Assembly (NCBI GenBank): GCA_025454715.1
Contig: JALONY010000031.1
Span: 1 to 15,643, forward strand
Direction of reading: 5' to 3'
Origin: Anaerolineae bacterium
GTDB lineage: Bacteria; Chloroflexota; Anaerolineae; Aggregatilineales; Phototrophicaceae
Length of the DNA: 15,643 bases
The notes under the pieces are model-generated. The model did not search any database. It worked only from the letters and a program-made list of their open reading frames with translations, and was not told the origin of the DNA. How positions within the stretch are numbered: position 1 is the first letter of the stretch; each line of letters begins with the position of its first letter. The translations under genes and the position numbers were made by a program. Below are positions 6,827-14,298 of this stretch, piece after piece.

Positions 6827-9030
6827 TGCTGCACCGTGCCGTGATGACCGTTGGCCGCCGCACGCTGGGCGCGCTGGTGCTGATGGTGCTGTTGGGCGCG
6901 CTGGCGGGCGGGGGCGCGGCGCAAGGCCGCACCGTCGGGCAGATGCGCGTGGTAGACCCGCCGACCGTGACCGGCAACCGCGTCTCGGTCGGGGTGCGCA
7001 TCGAGGGCGTCAACCCGCAGGCGCTCATCCCGCTCTCGGCGGTCAATTTCAGCGTCAGCGAGCCCGCCGCCGAGCTGAGCGTGACGCGTGAGGCGCGCAC
7101 CCCGCACGCGGTCGCTTTGCTGGCGGTGGCCGGCTTCGGCAGCGACCTCGATTTGATTCAGGCCAGCTTGCGCGCCTACACCGACCAGTACGTGCAGGAC
7201 GGTGACCGCGTGCTGTTGATTACGTTGGACGGGCGCGGCCTGACCGAGACCGAGACCGACGACCCCAGCGCCTTGTTGGCGGCCATCGGCGCGATGCAGA
7301 TTTCGCGCAATTACCCCATCCTGAGCGAGGCGGTGCGCCCCGCGCTGGCGTGGCTGGCCGAGCAACCGGAGGGCGAAACGGTGCGGTTCGGGGTGTTGTT
7401 CGCCTCGTATCTCAACGTCAACGAAGACCTGACCGAGTCGGCGGCGTTTGCCGGTGCGGGCGTGCCGTTGCACGTCGTGCAGCCGCACACCTTCCGCGAC
7501 TCGTTCACCACGCGGATGCGCCAGATGGCCGAGAACACCGGCGGCCTGTTCATCGACAACAAGAACGGCCTGTTTTCGCAAGGCCTCCCGCCGCAGGCCA
7601 GCGCCAGCCTCAAGGTGCTGTACGACGCGCTGGCCGCCACCCGTGACGTGTTCACCGTCAGCTATCGGGCGGTGGGCAGCAGCCTCGAGACCCAGCCCGA
7701 CATCCTTCTGACGGCGCGCCTGACCCTTACCCAGTCGGTCAGCACCCGCTTCCAATACGCCCGCGCCTTCGCGCCGCCCACCGTCAGCTTCTCGCAACAG
7801 ACCATCGCCCCGATTCGTCGCCCGACCGTCGGCCCCAGCGGCCTGCTGTACGACCTCGACGAGCAACCGGTGGCGGTGCGCGTGGCGTTCGAGGACAACG
7901 TGCCGCGGGGGGTCGAGTCGATCCAATTGGACGTGTTGGACGCCGTGACCGGCCTCGTCTTGGGGTCATCGGTGGTGGTGGAGCCTCAGACCGACCCGAG
8001 CGGTAGCTACCGCGTGCCGTGGTCACTGGTCGATTTTCTGGAGCCCGGGCGCTTGTATACCGTGACCTTGCGCGCCACCGTGACCGATGAACTCGGTTTG
8101 AGCGGCAGCGCCGAGCAACAGGCCGCCGTGACCGTGGCCGCGTTGCCCGCCACCGCCACCCCGACGGCCACCCTGACCCCGACCCCGACCGCCACCCCCA
8201 GCATCACCCCGACGCCGGAGGCCAGCCCAACCCCCGACGTGACGCCCAGCGCGGTCGCCCTCGTCGCTGGGGGTGGGGGAGAGCAAGGCACCGCTCAACC
8301 CCTGCCGCCCCCGACCCCCGCACCGTCCGCCCCGCCCGCGCCCAGCGGCGCGCCCGACCCGTTGGTCTGGCTGTTGGGTGGCATGGCCGCCGTGTTTGGC
8401 GTGCTGACGCTGGGGTTGGCCTTGGCGTTGTGGCGCGCCCGCCGCGCCCCTGCCCGCGCCACCACCGAGGGCGACGCGGCCATCGCGGGGATGTCGTTGA
8501 TGGACATCCCGACCCCACTGCCCGACGCGCCCAACAACGACCCCGCCACCATCCAAAACCGGTCGCAGTTGTACGGGCGCTTGCTGGTCAAGCGCGGCCT
8601 GCCCGCCGGTGAAATCTTGATTATGGCCGAGGAGTTCGTGGTCGGGCGCAAGCAGGACAGCGACGTGCAATACACCATCGATAAGCCGTTCGTCTCGCCC
8701 CGCCACTGCCTGATTACCCACAAGCGCGGGCGCTTCACCATCCGCGACCTGAACTCGAAAAACGGGACTTACGTCAACGGCGAGCGCCTGCACCCCGACC
8801 GCGATACCATCGTGCCGGTCGGCAGCGAGGTGGCCGTGACGCAAAACATCGTGTTCGAGCTGTGGGATCCCAACACGGTGGTCAAGGTCGATTATCAAGG
8901 CGACGCCATCCGCAGCAACCGCGTGACCGAAGACAACAACACCCGCACCAACCCGCCTACCCGCGCCAACTCGTCCACCGTCAGCAGCATCGACGGCGAG
9001 CCGGTCGGCGACGACTACAGCCCAGTCTGA
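6823..9030 (+). CDS. membrane protein with secreted vWA-like domain and cytoplasmic FHA domain
   Basis: This 735-residue protein starts with a likely signal peptide (RR at 12-13, hydrophobic 15-28, AA-Q near 33). A von Willebrand A-like fold spans about residues 95-280 (AVALLAVAGFGSDLD, GDRVLLITLDGRG, GVLFASYL, then MAENTGGLFIDN), but the usual DxSxS metal site is not visible. A beta-rich region and a Thr-Pro linker (about 442-505) lead to a membrane helix at 512-540 followed by RARRA, so the C-terminus is inside. Residues 583-680 are an FHA domain with phosphothreonine-contact positions intact: Arg609 (GRK), Ser625 (SPRH), Asn647 (NGTY). ATG 6823 overlaps a TGA at 6824-6826 and is preceded by AGAAGGGGG, which suggests translational coupling. 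It is probably the phospho-dependent partner of the upstream kinase, linking an outside ligand to inside phosphorylation; the ligand is unknown. Confidence 0.85.
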   Translation: MMLHRAVMTVGRRTLGALVLMVLLGALAGGGAAQGRTVGQMRVVDPPTVTGNRVSVGVRIEGVNPQALIPLSAVNFSVSEPAAELSVTREARTPHAVALLAVAGFGSDLDLIQASLRAYTDQYVQDGDRVLLITLDGRGLTETETDDPSALLAAIGAMQISRNYPILSEAVRPALAWLAEQPEGETVRFGVLFASYLNVNEDLTESAAFAGAGVPLHVVQPHTFRDSFTTRMRQMAENTGGLFIDNKNGLFSQGLPPQASASLKVLYDALAATRDVFTVSYRAVGSSLETQPDILLTARLTLTQSVSTRFQYARAFAPPTVSFSQQTIAPIRRPTVGPSGLLYDLDEQPVAVRVAFEDNVPRGVESIQLDVLDAVTGLVLGSSVVVEPQTDPSGSYRVPWSLVDFLEPGRLYTVTLRATVTDELGLSGSAEQQAAVTVAALPATATPTATLTPTPTATPSITPTPEASPTPDVTPSAVALVAGGGGEQGTAQPLPPPTPAPSAPPAPSGAPDPLVWLLGGMAAVFGVLTLGLALALWRARRAPARATTEGDAAIAGMSLMDIPTPLPDAPNNDPATIQNRSQLYGRLLVKRGLPAGEILIMAEEFVVGRKQDSDVQYTIDKPFVSPRHCLITHKRGRFTIRDLNSKNGTYVNGERLHPDRDTIVPVGSEVAVTQNIVFELWDPNTVVKVDYQGDAIRSNRVTEDNNTRTNPPTRANSSTVSSIDGEPVGDDYSPV
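8146..8330 (+). repeat. Thr-Pro low-complexity linker
   Basis: Codons read as [22 protein letters not shown] sequence, then a Pro/Ala-rich run, between the extracellular vWA region and the membrane helix. The same style of linker ends the PP2C protein, and 29 bases at 8185-8213 are identical to 11335-11363. Confidence 0.75.
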
Positions 9031-9060
9031 TGATGACGGCGGCAGGAGAGAACCCCAACG

Positions 9061-11511
9061 ATGGCTGACCAATCCGCAATCACCACCCACTCCCTGCGCG
9101 AAATCATGGGGCGCGAGCGCCTCGAAGACTATGCCGTCGATGCGGTCGTCGAGACGGCGGGCGGCTTGCGCCTGCATGTCGCGCTGGTGTGCGACGGGGC
9201 GGGTGGCGAGTCGGGCGAAATCGCGGCGCGCACCGCCGCCCGCACCATCCTCGATTATTTACAGGTCAGCCCAGCGACCCAAATCCCCAAATTGCTGGTC
9301 AAGGCGGTCGAGAAGGCCAATCAGGTCGTGTTCAGCGAGCTGCGCGGGCGCGGCACCACCACCGTGGCCTTGCTGTGCGCCGACCTGAACGACAACCCGC
9401 CCAACGGGCGCTTGTACCTCGCCAGCGTGGGCAACAGCCCGATTTTGCTGATGCGCGACGGGCGTTTGGTGCGCCTCAACATCGATCACACCTTGGCCAA
9501 CGAATACGTCTACGCCGGTCAGATGTCGCCGGAAGAGGCGGCGCGCCTGCAAAACGCCACCTACATCACGCGGGCGCTGGGCGTCGGTGCCGAGGTGCAG
9601 GTCGATATCGGGTTTTATGCCGAGCGCGGGCGCGAGTTCGTCTCGTCGCGGCGGGCGGCCTCCATCGGCCAAAAAGGCATGGCGCTCAAGCCCGGCGACA
9701 CGCTGATTGCCCTGAGCGACGGCCTGCGCGAGACCGCCAGCGACGGCCAACCCTACCTGCGCGATGACGACCTGTTGCGCCACGCGCTGGACGATGACGC
9801 CGAGCGCGCCGCCCAAGCCCTGATGCGCTACGCGGTCGCCCGCGCCCCGCAAGACAACCTCAGCCTGTCGCTGATGATGGTCGATTCGCCGCAGCGCCGC
9901 GCCGTGCGCGCCAGCACGCTCACCCGTGGCCAGCGCGCCGGAATCGGGCTGGGGTTGTTGGGGGTGCTGTTGCTGGTCGGGTTCGTCATCGTGCAATTGC
10001 TGGCCACCCAATCCCGCGAGGTGGTCATCCGCGCCACCCAGACCGCCATCGCCGAGACCGCCATCGTGCTGGCTTATACCGCCACCCCCAGCCCGACCCC
10101 CTCGCCGACCATCACCCCGACCATCCCGCCCACCCGCGCCGCGCCCAACCAAGCCGGTGTGCAGTTCCAACGTGACGGCAGCAGTAATCCGGTCTTCACC
10201 AACCGCGTGATTTTCTCGCCCGACATCAACTTTTTGGTGCTGGACGGCCCGACCCTCAACGACGACTTGCCGCGCCCCGCCCAGCCCGCCAACGTGTTCT
10301 TGCAATCGCAACAAACCCTGATTGAGCTGTTCGCGGTCAACAACGTGCCCGACCAAGAGGGCATCTTGCTCCAGTTGTTCCCCGCGGGCGATGTGTTTTA
10401 CAACATGGGCACCTTCCAGAACCGCGGCGCGTCGGTCAATTTTCTGCAAAACGCCAGCCTGCTGTACGTGGCCGAGACGGCGTGCCTCTCGACCAAGCAA
10501 CTGCCGGGCGACCCGACCGACCCGAACGCCCGCGACACGGTCGCCCTGACCTGCTACACCGGCCAGCGCGGCGATTGTTGGATGCAGACGGTCGGGGAGC
10601 CGGAGGTCGAGGTCATCCCGATTGGGCAACGCGCCGTGTTCGACCTCGTGAGCGGCGAATTGGTCAGCCAGAGCGCGCCATTGTTCGATGAGGTCAAGAC
10701 CTATTACGATACCGCCGTCATCCTGACGGGCAGTGACGAGCAGGTGCAATGTCTGGGGGCGTACCTCGACCTCGACGGCGACACCGTGCCGTACCCCGCC
10801 GACGTGTGCCCAGAACAACCCGGGTCGGTGGCCGCGCAAGGTTGCCCCGACGCCGACGATGACGGCGTGACCGACGACATCGACCAGTGCCCCGCCGAGG
10901 GCGGCTTCGTCGATGCCACCGGTTGCCCGTTGCCCACGCCGACGGTCAACCCGCTGGTCAGCCCGACCCCGACCCAGACCGCCACCCCGACCCCGACCCT
11001 GCGCCAGACCCGCACGCCCACCCGCACCCCCAGCCCGACCCTCGACACGACCGAGACCAACACCCCGACCCCGCGCCCACCCGCCAGCCCATCCCCGACC
11101 TCGACCCCGACCCGCGGGGAGCCGACCGACACGCCCAACCCGACCAACACCCCGCGCCCGACCAATACCAACACCCTGCCCGCTCCGCCGTCCAATACGC
11201 CGGTGGTCTTGCCCCCCACCAACACCCTGACCCCGACGCCGGTCAGCAGCAACACCCCCTTGCCCAATACGCCGGTGCCGCCCCCGACCCTGACGCCCAC
11301 CCCGACCATCACCCGCACCCCGACGCCCGTGACGCCGACCGCCACCCCCAGCATCACCCCGACCTTTACCGAGACGCCCACGCCCACCATCACGCCCAGC
11401 CCGACCCCGACCGCCACCCCGACCCTCACGCCGTCCAACACCCCGACCATCACCCCGACCGCCACCCCCATCATCCTGACGGTGGTCGCCAGCAACACCC
11501 CGCCGCCCTGA
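9061..11511 (+). CDS. membrane-anchored PP2C-type Ser/Thr phosphatase with extracellular domain and TP-rich tail
   Basis: This 816-residue protein has an N-terminal PP2C (PPM) domain, residues 1-275. Metal-binding motifs are present: LED with Asp23, CDGAGG with Asp45, SDG Asp220 and PQDN Asp265, plus GTTTVALL and [12 protein letters not shown], so it is predicted to remove phosphate from Ser/Thr, most likely on the co-encoded kinase and FHA proteins. One membrane helix lies at about 294-316. Outside follow a short TP linker, a domain of about 200 residues with several Cys (365-570; perhaps FecR-like, weakly), a TSP3-like segment with [17 protein letters not shown], and a Thr/Pro tail from 623 to the end. 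AGGAG at 9044-9048 precedes ATG 9061, 30 bases after the vWA-FHA stop, so one operon is likely. Phosphatases with this much extracellular sequence are unusual; the tail may be a glycosylated or wall-spanning stalk. Confidence 0.9.
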   Translation: MADQSAITTHSLREIMGRERLEDYAVDAVVETAGGLRLHVALVCDGAGGESGEIAARTAARTILDYLQVSPATQIPKLLVKAVEKANQVVFSELRGRGTTTVALLCADLNDNPPNGRLYLASVGNSPILLMRDGRLVRLNIDHTLANEYVYAGQMSPEEAARLQNATYITRALGVGAEVQVDIGFYAERGREFVSSRRAASIGQKGMALKPGDTLIALSDGLRETASDGQPYLRDDDLLRHALDDDAERAAQALMRYAVARAPQDNLSLSLMMVDSPQRRAVRASTLTRGQRAGIGLGLLGVLLLVGFVIVQLLATQSREVVIRATQTAIAETAIVLAYTATPSPTPSPTITPTIPPTRAAPNQAGVQFQRDGSSNPVFTNRVIFSPDINFLVLDGPTLNDDLPRPAQPANVFLQSQQTLIELFAVNNVPDQEGILLQLFPAGDVFYNMGTFQNRGASVNFLQNASLLYVAETACLSTKQLPGDPTDPNARDTVALTCYTGQRGDCWMQTVGEPEVEVIPIGQRAVFDLVSGELVSQSAPLFDEVKTYYDTAVILTGSDEQVQCLGAYLDLDGDTVPYPADVCPEQPGSVAAQGCPDADDDGVTDDIDQCPAEGGFVDATGCPLPTPTVNPLVSPTPTQTATPTPTLRQTRTPTRTPSPTLDTTETNTPTPRPPASPSPTSTPTRGEPTDTPNPTNTPRPTNTNTLPAPPSNTPVVLPPTNTLTPTPVSSNTPLPNTPVPPPTLTPTPTITRTPTPVTPTATPSITPTFTETPTPTITPSPTPTATPTLTPSNTPTITPTATPIILTVVASNTPPP
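10927..11508 (+). repeat. Thr-Pro-rich repeat tail of the PP2C protein
   Basis: About 190 codons are dominated by Pro and Thr (TPTP, NTP and SPTP units) and run to the stop codon. At DNA level this is a degenerate array of accccgac/acgcccac-like units. Such tails are common in surface proteins of Chloroflexota and probably form an extended stalk. There is no folded domain after it and no sorting signal that I recognise. Confidence 0.85.
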
Positions 11512-11537
11512 CGCCCGCATTTTTGGCGCGGCGGGTG
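11496..11537 (+). other. imperfect inverted repeat around the PP2C stop codon
   Basis: CACCC-GCCGC at 11496-11506 can pair with the stretch ending GGCGGGTG at 11537, giving two five-pair stems separated by a bulge and a loop that contains the TGA and a five-T run. The T-run is in the loop rather than after the stem, so this is not a standard terminator. It may still slow or end the operon transcript, or it may be chance in GC-rich DNA. Confidence 0.3.
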
Positions 11538-11543
11538 TATACT
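11536..11543 (+). promoter_or_regulatory. possible -10 element for coaX
   Basis: TGTATACT contains the near-consensus -10 hexamer TATACT (11538-11543) in otherwise GC-rich DNA. It lies 49 bases before the coaX start, which suits a transcription start near 11550. No convincing -35 is seen 16-18 bases upstream. The leading TG is one base too close for a classical extended -10. Confidence 0.4.
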
Positions 11544-11592
11544 GTGCGCCGAAACGAACGCGGGTCATCGCACACGGGAAAAGGGGGCGACG

Positions 11593-12393
11593 ATGCTATT
11601 GGCCGTCGATGTGGGGAATACCAACATTCACCTCGGCTTGTGGAACGGGGAACGCTGGGCGCTGAGCTGGCGCGCCCGCACCGTCCACGACAAAATGCCG
11701 GATGAATATGGGGTGCTGGTGCGCAATTTCTTGACCAGCGCCGATGTCGGGTTTGCGGCGGTGCATGGGGTGGTCATCGGCAGTGTGGTGCCGCCGCTCA
11801 CGCTGGCGTTTACCGAGCTGGTGCAGCGCTACTTTCGGCTAGAGCCGTTGGTGGTCAACCACACCATCAAGCTGGGGGTGACCTTGGCGCTCGACCAGCC
11901 GGAGCAGGCCGGTGCCGACCGCGTGGTCAACGCGGCGGCGGTGGTGGCCTTGCACGGTGGCGGCCCCGCCATCGTCATCGACTTCGGCACCGCCACCACC
12001 TTCGATGTGGTGTCGGCCAAGGGCGAGTACCGCGGCGGCGCGATTTGCGCGGGCATCAACGTGGCGCACGACGCGCTGGTCAGCCGTGCGGCCAAGCTGC
12101 ACAAGGTCGATTTGACCCCGCCGCCCTCGCCGATTGGTTCCAACACCATCCATGCCATGCAATCGGGCATCTTCTATGGCTACGTCGCCATGATTGAGGG
12201 CTTGACGGCGCGCATCAAGGCGCAATTGGCCATCGACGACCCCGCCCACCCCAACGTCCGCGTGATTGCGACCGGCGGCCTCGCCCCGCTTTTGTACAAG
12301 CACACCCACGCCATCGACCAAATCGAGCCGGAGCTGACGCTCGACGGCCTGCGCGTGGTCTATGACCTCAACGCCCCCCACGGGCGCAGTTAA
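11593..12393 (+). CDS. coaX: type III pantothenate kinase
   Basis: This enzyme phosphorylates pantothenate with ATP, the first committed step of coenzyme A synthesis, in the cytoplasm. The 266-residue product is near the usual CoaX length of about 255-260. It shows the ASKHA-fold signatures of the family: DVGNTN at 5-10 (phosphate loop), GADR at 107-110 (pantothenate contact) and DFGTATTFD at 130-138 (catalytic and monovalent-cation region), then GGAICAGI and a C-terminal ATGGLA nucleotide motif. AAGGGGG at 11581-11587 lies five bases before the ATG. An 81-base gap with a possible -10 separates it from the signalling operon, so it probably starts a new transcript with the YitT-family gene 22 bases downstream. 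It has no evident functional link to the kinase cluster. Confidence 0.95.
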   Translation: MLLAVDVGNTNIHLGLWNGERWALSWRARTVHDKMPDEYGVLVRNFLTSADVGFAAVHGVVIGSVVPPLTLAFTELVQRYFRLEPLVVNHTIKLGVTLALDQPEQAGADRVVNAAAVVALHGGGPAIVIDFGTATTFDVVSAKGEYRGGAICAGINVAHDALVSRAAKLHKVDLTPPPSPIGSNTIHAMQSGIFYGYVAMIEGLTARIKAQLAIDDPAHPNVRVIATGGLAPLLYKHTHAIDQIEPELTLDGLRVVYDLNAPHGRS

Positions 12394-12399
12394 CGCACC

Positions 12400-12404
12400 G
12401 GAGG
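12400..12404 (+). promoter_or_regulatory. ribosome binding site that sets the YitT-family start
   Basis: GGAGG lies 11 bases before ATG 12416. The frame is also open to ATG 12362 inside coaX, but that start lacks a comparable site and would add 18 residues unlike the family, so 12416 is preferred. Confidence 0.65.
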
Positions 12405-12415
12405 CCGACCGCATC

Positions 12416-13333
12416 ATGCTGCCCAACCTCAAGCCCGTCAACGGGCGCACCGTCCAGCAATTCTTCATCCGCTTTTCTTTCCTCACCGCAGGCACGCTGA
12501 TTTGGATCGTGTCGGTCGGGGTGTTCCTCGCCCCGTTCGACATCGCACCGGCGGGCGTGTCGGGCGCGGCGGTCATCCTCAACGACCTGATTGGCACCCC
12601 CATCGGCCTCGTCACCCTGCTGGGCAACATCCCCATCCAGCTCTGGGCGTGGCGGCGCTTCGGCTGGGGCACGGTCGCCAGCACGGTCTATTGCGTGGTG
12701 CTGTTCTCGGTCTTGGCCGATGTCATCACGCCGCTCTTCCCCCAACAAGGCATCAGCAATGACCCGTTGCTCAACGCCATCTTCGGCGGGGTCATCGGCG
12801 GGCTGGGCGCTGGCCTGATTTACAAGGTCGGGGGCACGTCGGGCGGCACGTCCACGCTGGCGCGCATCTTGCAAGACCACTACGGCGCGCCGCTGAGCAC
12901 CACCTATCTGTACGCCAACCTGATCGTGGTCGCGTTTGCGGGGTTGGTGTTCGGTTGGGAGGGGGCGCTGTACGCCATCGTGGCGCTGGCCGCCGAGGGT
13001 GCCGCCTCCGATTACATCCTCGAAGGGCCCAGCGTGGTGCGTAACGGCATCATCGTCACCAACCACCCCAAAGAGGTGTCCGAGGCCATCATGACGGTGA
13101 TGCAGCGCGGCGTGACGAGCTGGCAGGCGGTCGGGATGTACACCGGCCAAGAGCGCACCATCCTGCTGGTGACGGTGGCGCGCTTCCAGATTGACCAATT
13201 GCGCCAACTGGTGGCCTCGGTCGATCCGCAGGCGTTCTTGGTGATTGGGCAGGCGCACGTGGCCTATGGGCAAGGGTTCCTCAAGCCGTCGGGCTTGCTG
13301 GACGACCCGAACCGCGCCCAGACCCCGCACTGA
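12416..13333 (+). CDS. YitT family membrane protein (DUF161 and DUF2179)
   Basis: This 305-residue integral membrane protein begins with about five hydrophobic segments: FLTAGTLIWIVSVGVFLAPF, then ones around VTLLGNIPIQL, VASTVYCVVLFSVLADV, IFGGVIGGLGAGLIYKVGG and LIVVAFAGLVFG. The PAGVSGAAVIL and GGTSGGTSTLARIL glycine/serine-rich motifs are typical of the YitT (YebE/YitU) family. The C-terminal soluble part is a DUF2179 domain (RGVTSWQAVGMYTGQERTILL to VASVDPQAFLVIGQAHVAYGQGF), which in structures has a ferredoxin-like fold. The biochemical role of the family is not settled; transport has been suggested. It lies 22 bases after coaX and is probably cotranscribed with it. It converges with the minus-strand FAH-family gene. 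Confidence 0.9.
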   Translation: MLPNLKPVNGRTVQQFFIRFSFLTAGTLIWIVSVGVFLAPFDIAPAGVSGAAVILNDLIGTPIGLVTLLGNIPIQLWAWRRFGWGTVASTVYCVVLFSVLADVITPLFPQQGISNDPLLNAIFGGVIGGLGAGLIYKVGGTSGGTSTLARILQDHYGAPLSTTYLYANLIVVAFAGLVFGWEGALYAIVALAAEGAASDYILEGPSVVRNGIIVTNHPKEVSEAIMTVMQRGVTSWQAVGMYTGQERTILLVTVARFQIDQLRQLVASVDPQAFLVIGQAHVAYGQGFLKPSGLLDDPNRAQTPH

Positions 13334-13334
13334 G

Positions 13335-13352
13335 GGCAGGGCACACCCTGCC
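13335..13352. terminator. hairpin between convergent genes
   Basis: GGCAGGG (13335-13341) pairs perfectly with CCCTGCC (13346-13352) around a CACA loop, exactly in the 18-base gap between the YitT-family stop (13331-13333) and the FAH-family stop (13352-13354, minus). Position and symmetry suggest a bidirectional transcription end. Neither strand has a T-run after the stem, so it may need Rho or act only as a 3' stabiliser. Confidence 0.5.
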
Positions 13353-14293
13353 TAGCCCACGACCGTCCGCAGCACGCCCAAGACCCCGCCGTCCAGCTCG
13401 ACCACATCGCCGCGCTGGAGCCACGGGCCTTGGGCGCGGGTGGTCTCCAGCAGGCACCCCGTCCCGACCGTGCCACTCCCAATCACGTCACCGGCCAACA
13501 GGGTCACGTCGGCGCTGGCACGCGCCAGCATCTCGCCGAAGCCGTAGTGCAAATCGCGCCAGTTGCCCGCCCCGCGCACCTCGCCATTGACGCGCACCGT
13601 CAGCGGGATGTCGTAGACGCCGACGCGGTCGGTCTTGTAGGGTTCCAGCTCATCGGGCGTGACCACCCACGGGCCGAGGCTGCTGGCAAAATCCTTGCCT
13701 TTGGCCGGCCCCAGCCCAACCGCCACCTCTTGGCGCTGCAAATCACGTGCCGACCAATCATTAAACAAGGTATAGCCGAGGATGTGCGCCTCGGCCTCGC
13801 CAGCCGCGAGGTCACGCCCCGCCCGCCCGATGATGCACGCCACCTCCAGCTCATAATCGAGGGCGTTGGAGCGCTTGGGGGCGGTCACCGGCTCATCGTG
13901 CCCCAGCATCACGGTCGGGTTGGAGAAGTAAAAGACCGGTATCTCGTACCACTCCTTGGGCACCTCGCGCCCGCGGTTGTTCATCGCGGTTTTGACGTGT
14001 TGCTCGAAGGCGTAAAAATCGCGCAGGGTGGCTGGGCGTTGGATGGGCGCGGCCAACCGCACCCCCGCGAGGTCGAACGTCCGGCGGGCGTGCCCGTTGA
14101 GGGTGGTATCGTCGCTCCCGCCCTTCAGGCGCACGTCGAGGGCGCGCAGGTCGTCGAGGAACGGCATCCCGCGCTCCAGCCAGCCGTGCAAGCTGCCCTT
14201 CTCGCTTTCGCCGACCTCGACCACGGTCTGCTTAACCAACAGGCCGAGGCGTGCCCCGGACTCATCGGGCGGGATGAATTGGACGAGGCGCAT
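13352..14293 (-). CDS. fumarylacetoacetate hydrolase (FAH) family protein
   Basis: This 313-residue member of the FAH superfamily uses a divalent metal to cleave C-C bonds or decarboxylate/hydrolyse acylpyruvate-like compounds, often in aromatic catabolism. An N-terminal regulatory-like half (1-85) precedes the catalytic fold: RDFYAFEQHV near 90-100, then the metal ligands Glu148 and Glu150 in DYELE and Asp179 in FNDWSARD, followed by KGKDFASSLGPWVV and GSGTVGTGCLLE. The motifs and length favour the larger two-part FAH proteins, but the substrate cannot be assigned and no pathway genes flank it. The start is fixed by AGGAG eight bases upstream. It is the last gene of a minus-strand group with the unknown membrane protein (5-base gap) and tyrS. 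Confidence 0.92.
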   Translation of the reverse strand: MRLVQFIPPDESGARLGLLVKQTVVEVGESEKGSLHGWLERGMPFLDDLRALDVRLKGGSDDTTLNGHARRTFDLAGVRLAAPIQRPATLRDFYAFEQHVKTAMNNRGREVPKEWYEIPVFYFSNPTVMLGHDEPVTAPKRSNALDYELEVACIIGRAGRDLAAGEAEAHILGYTLFNDWSARDLQRQEVAVGLGPAKGKDFASSLGPWVVTPDELEPYKTDRVGVYDIPLTVRVNGEVRGAGNWRDLHYGFGEMLARASADVTLLAGDVIGSGTVGTGCLLETTRAQGPWLQRGDVVELDGGVLGVLRTVVG

Positions 14294-14298
14294 GGCGG

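Noticed and set aside
10927..11508. CRISPR array or other spaced DNA repeat in the TP-rich region
   Set aside because: Repeats are short, degenerate and in frame as Thr-Pro codons; there are no constant repeats with unique spacers.
9259..11568. Open frame of 769 codons on the minus strand, opposite the PP2C gene
   Set aside because: It is a mirror of GC-rich codon use; the product is low-complexity Gly/Arg with no domain, while the plus strand shows a full PP2C.
12362..12415. Longer YitT-family start at ATG 12362 overlapping coaX
   Set aside because: The extra 18 residues do not resemble the family, and GGAGG is placed for ATG 12416.
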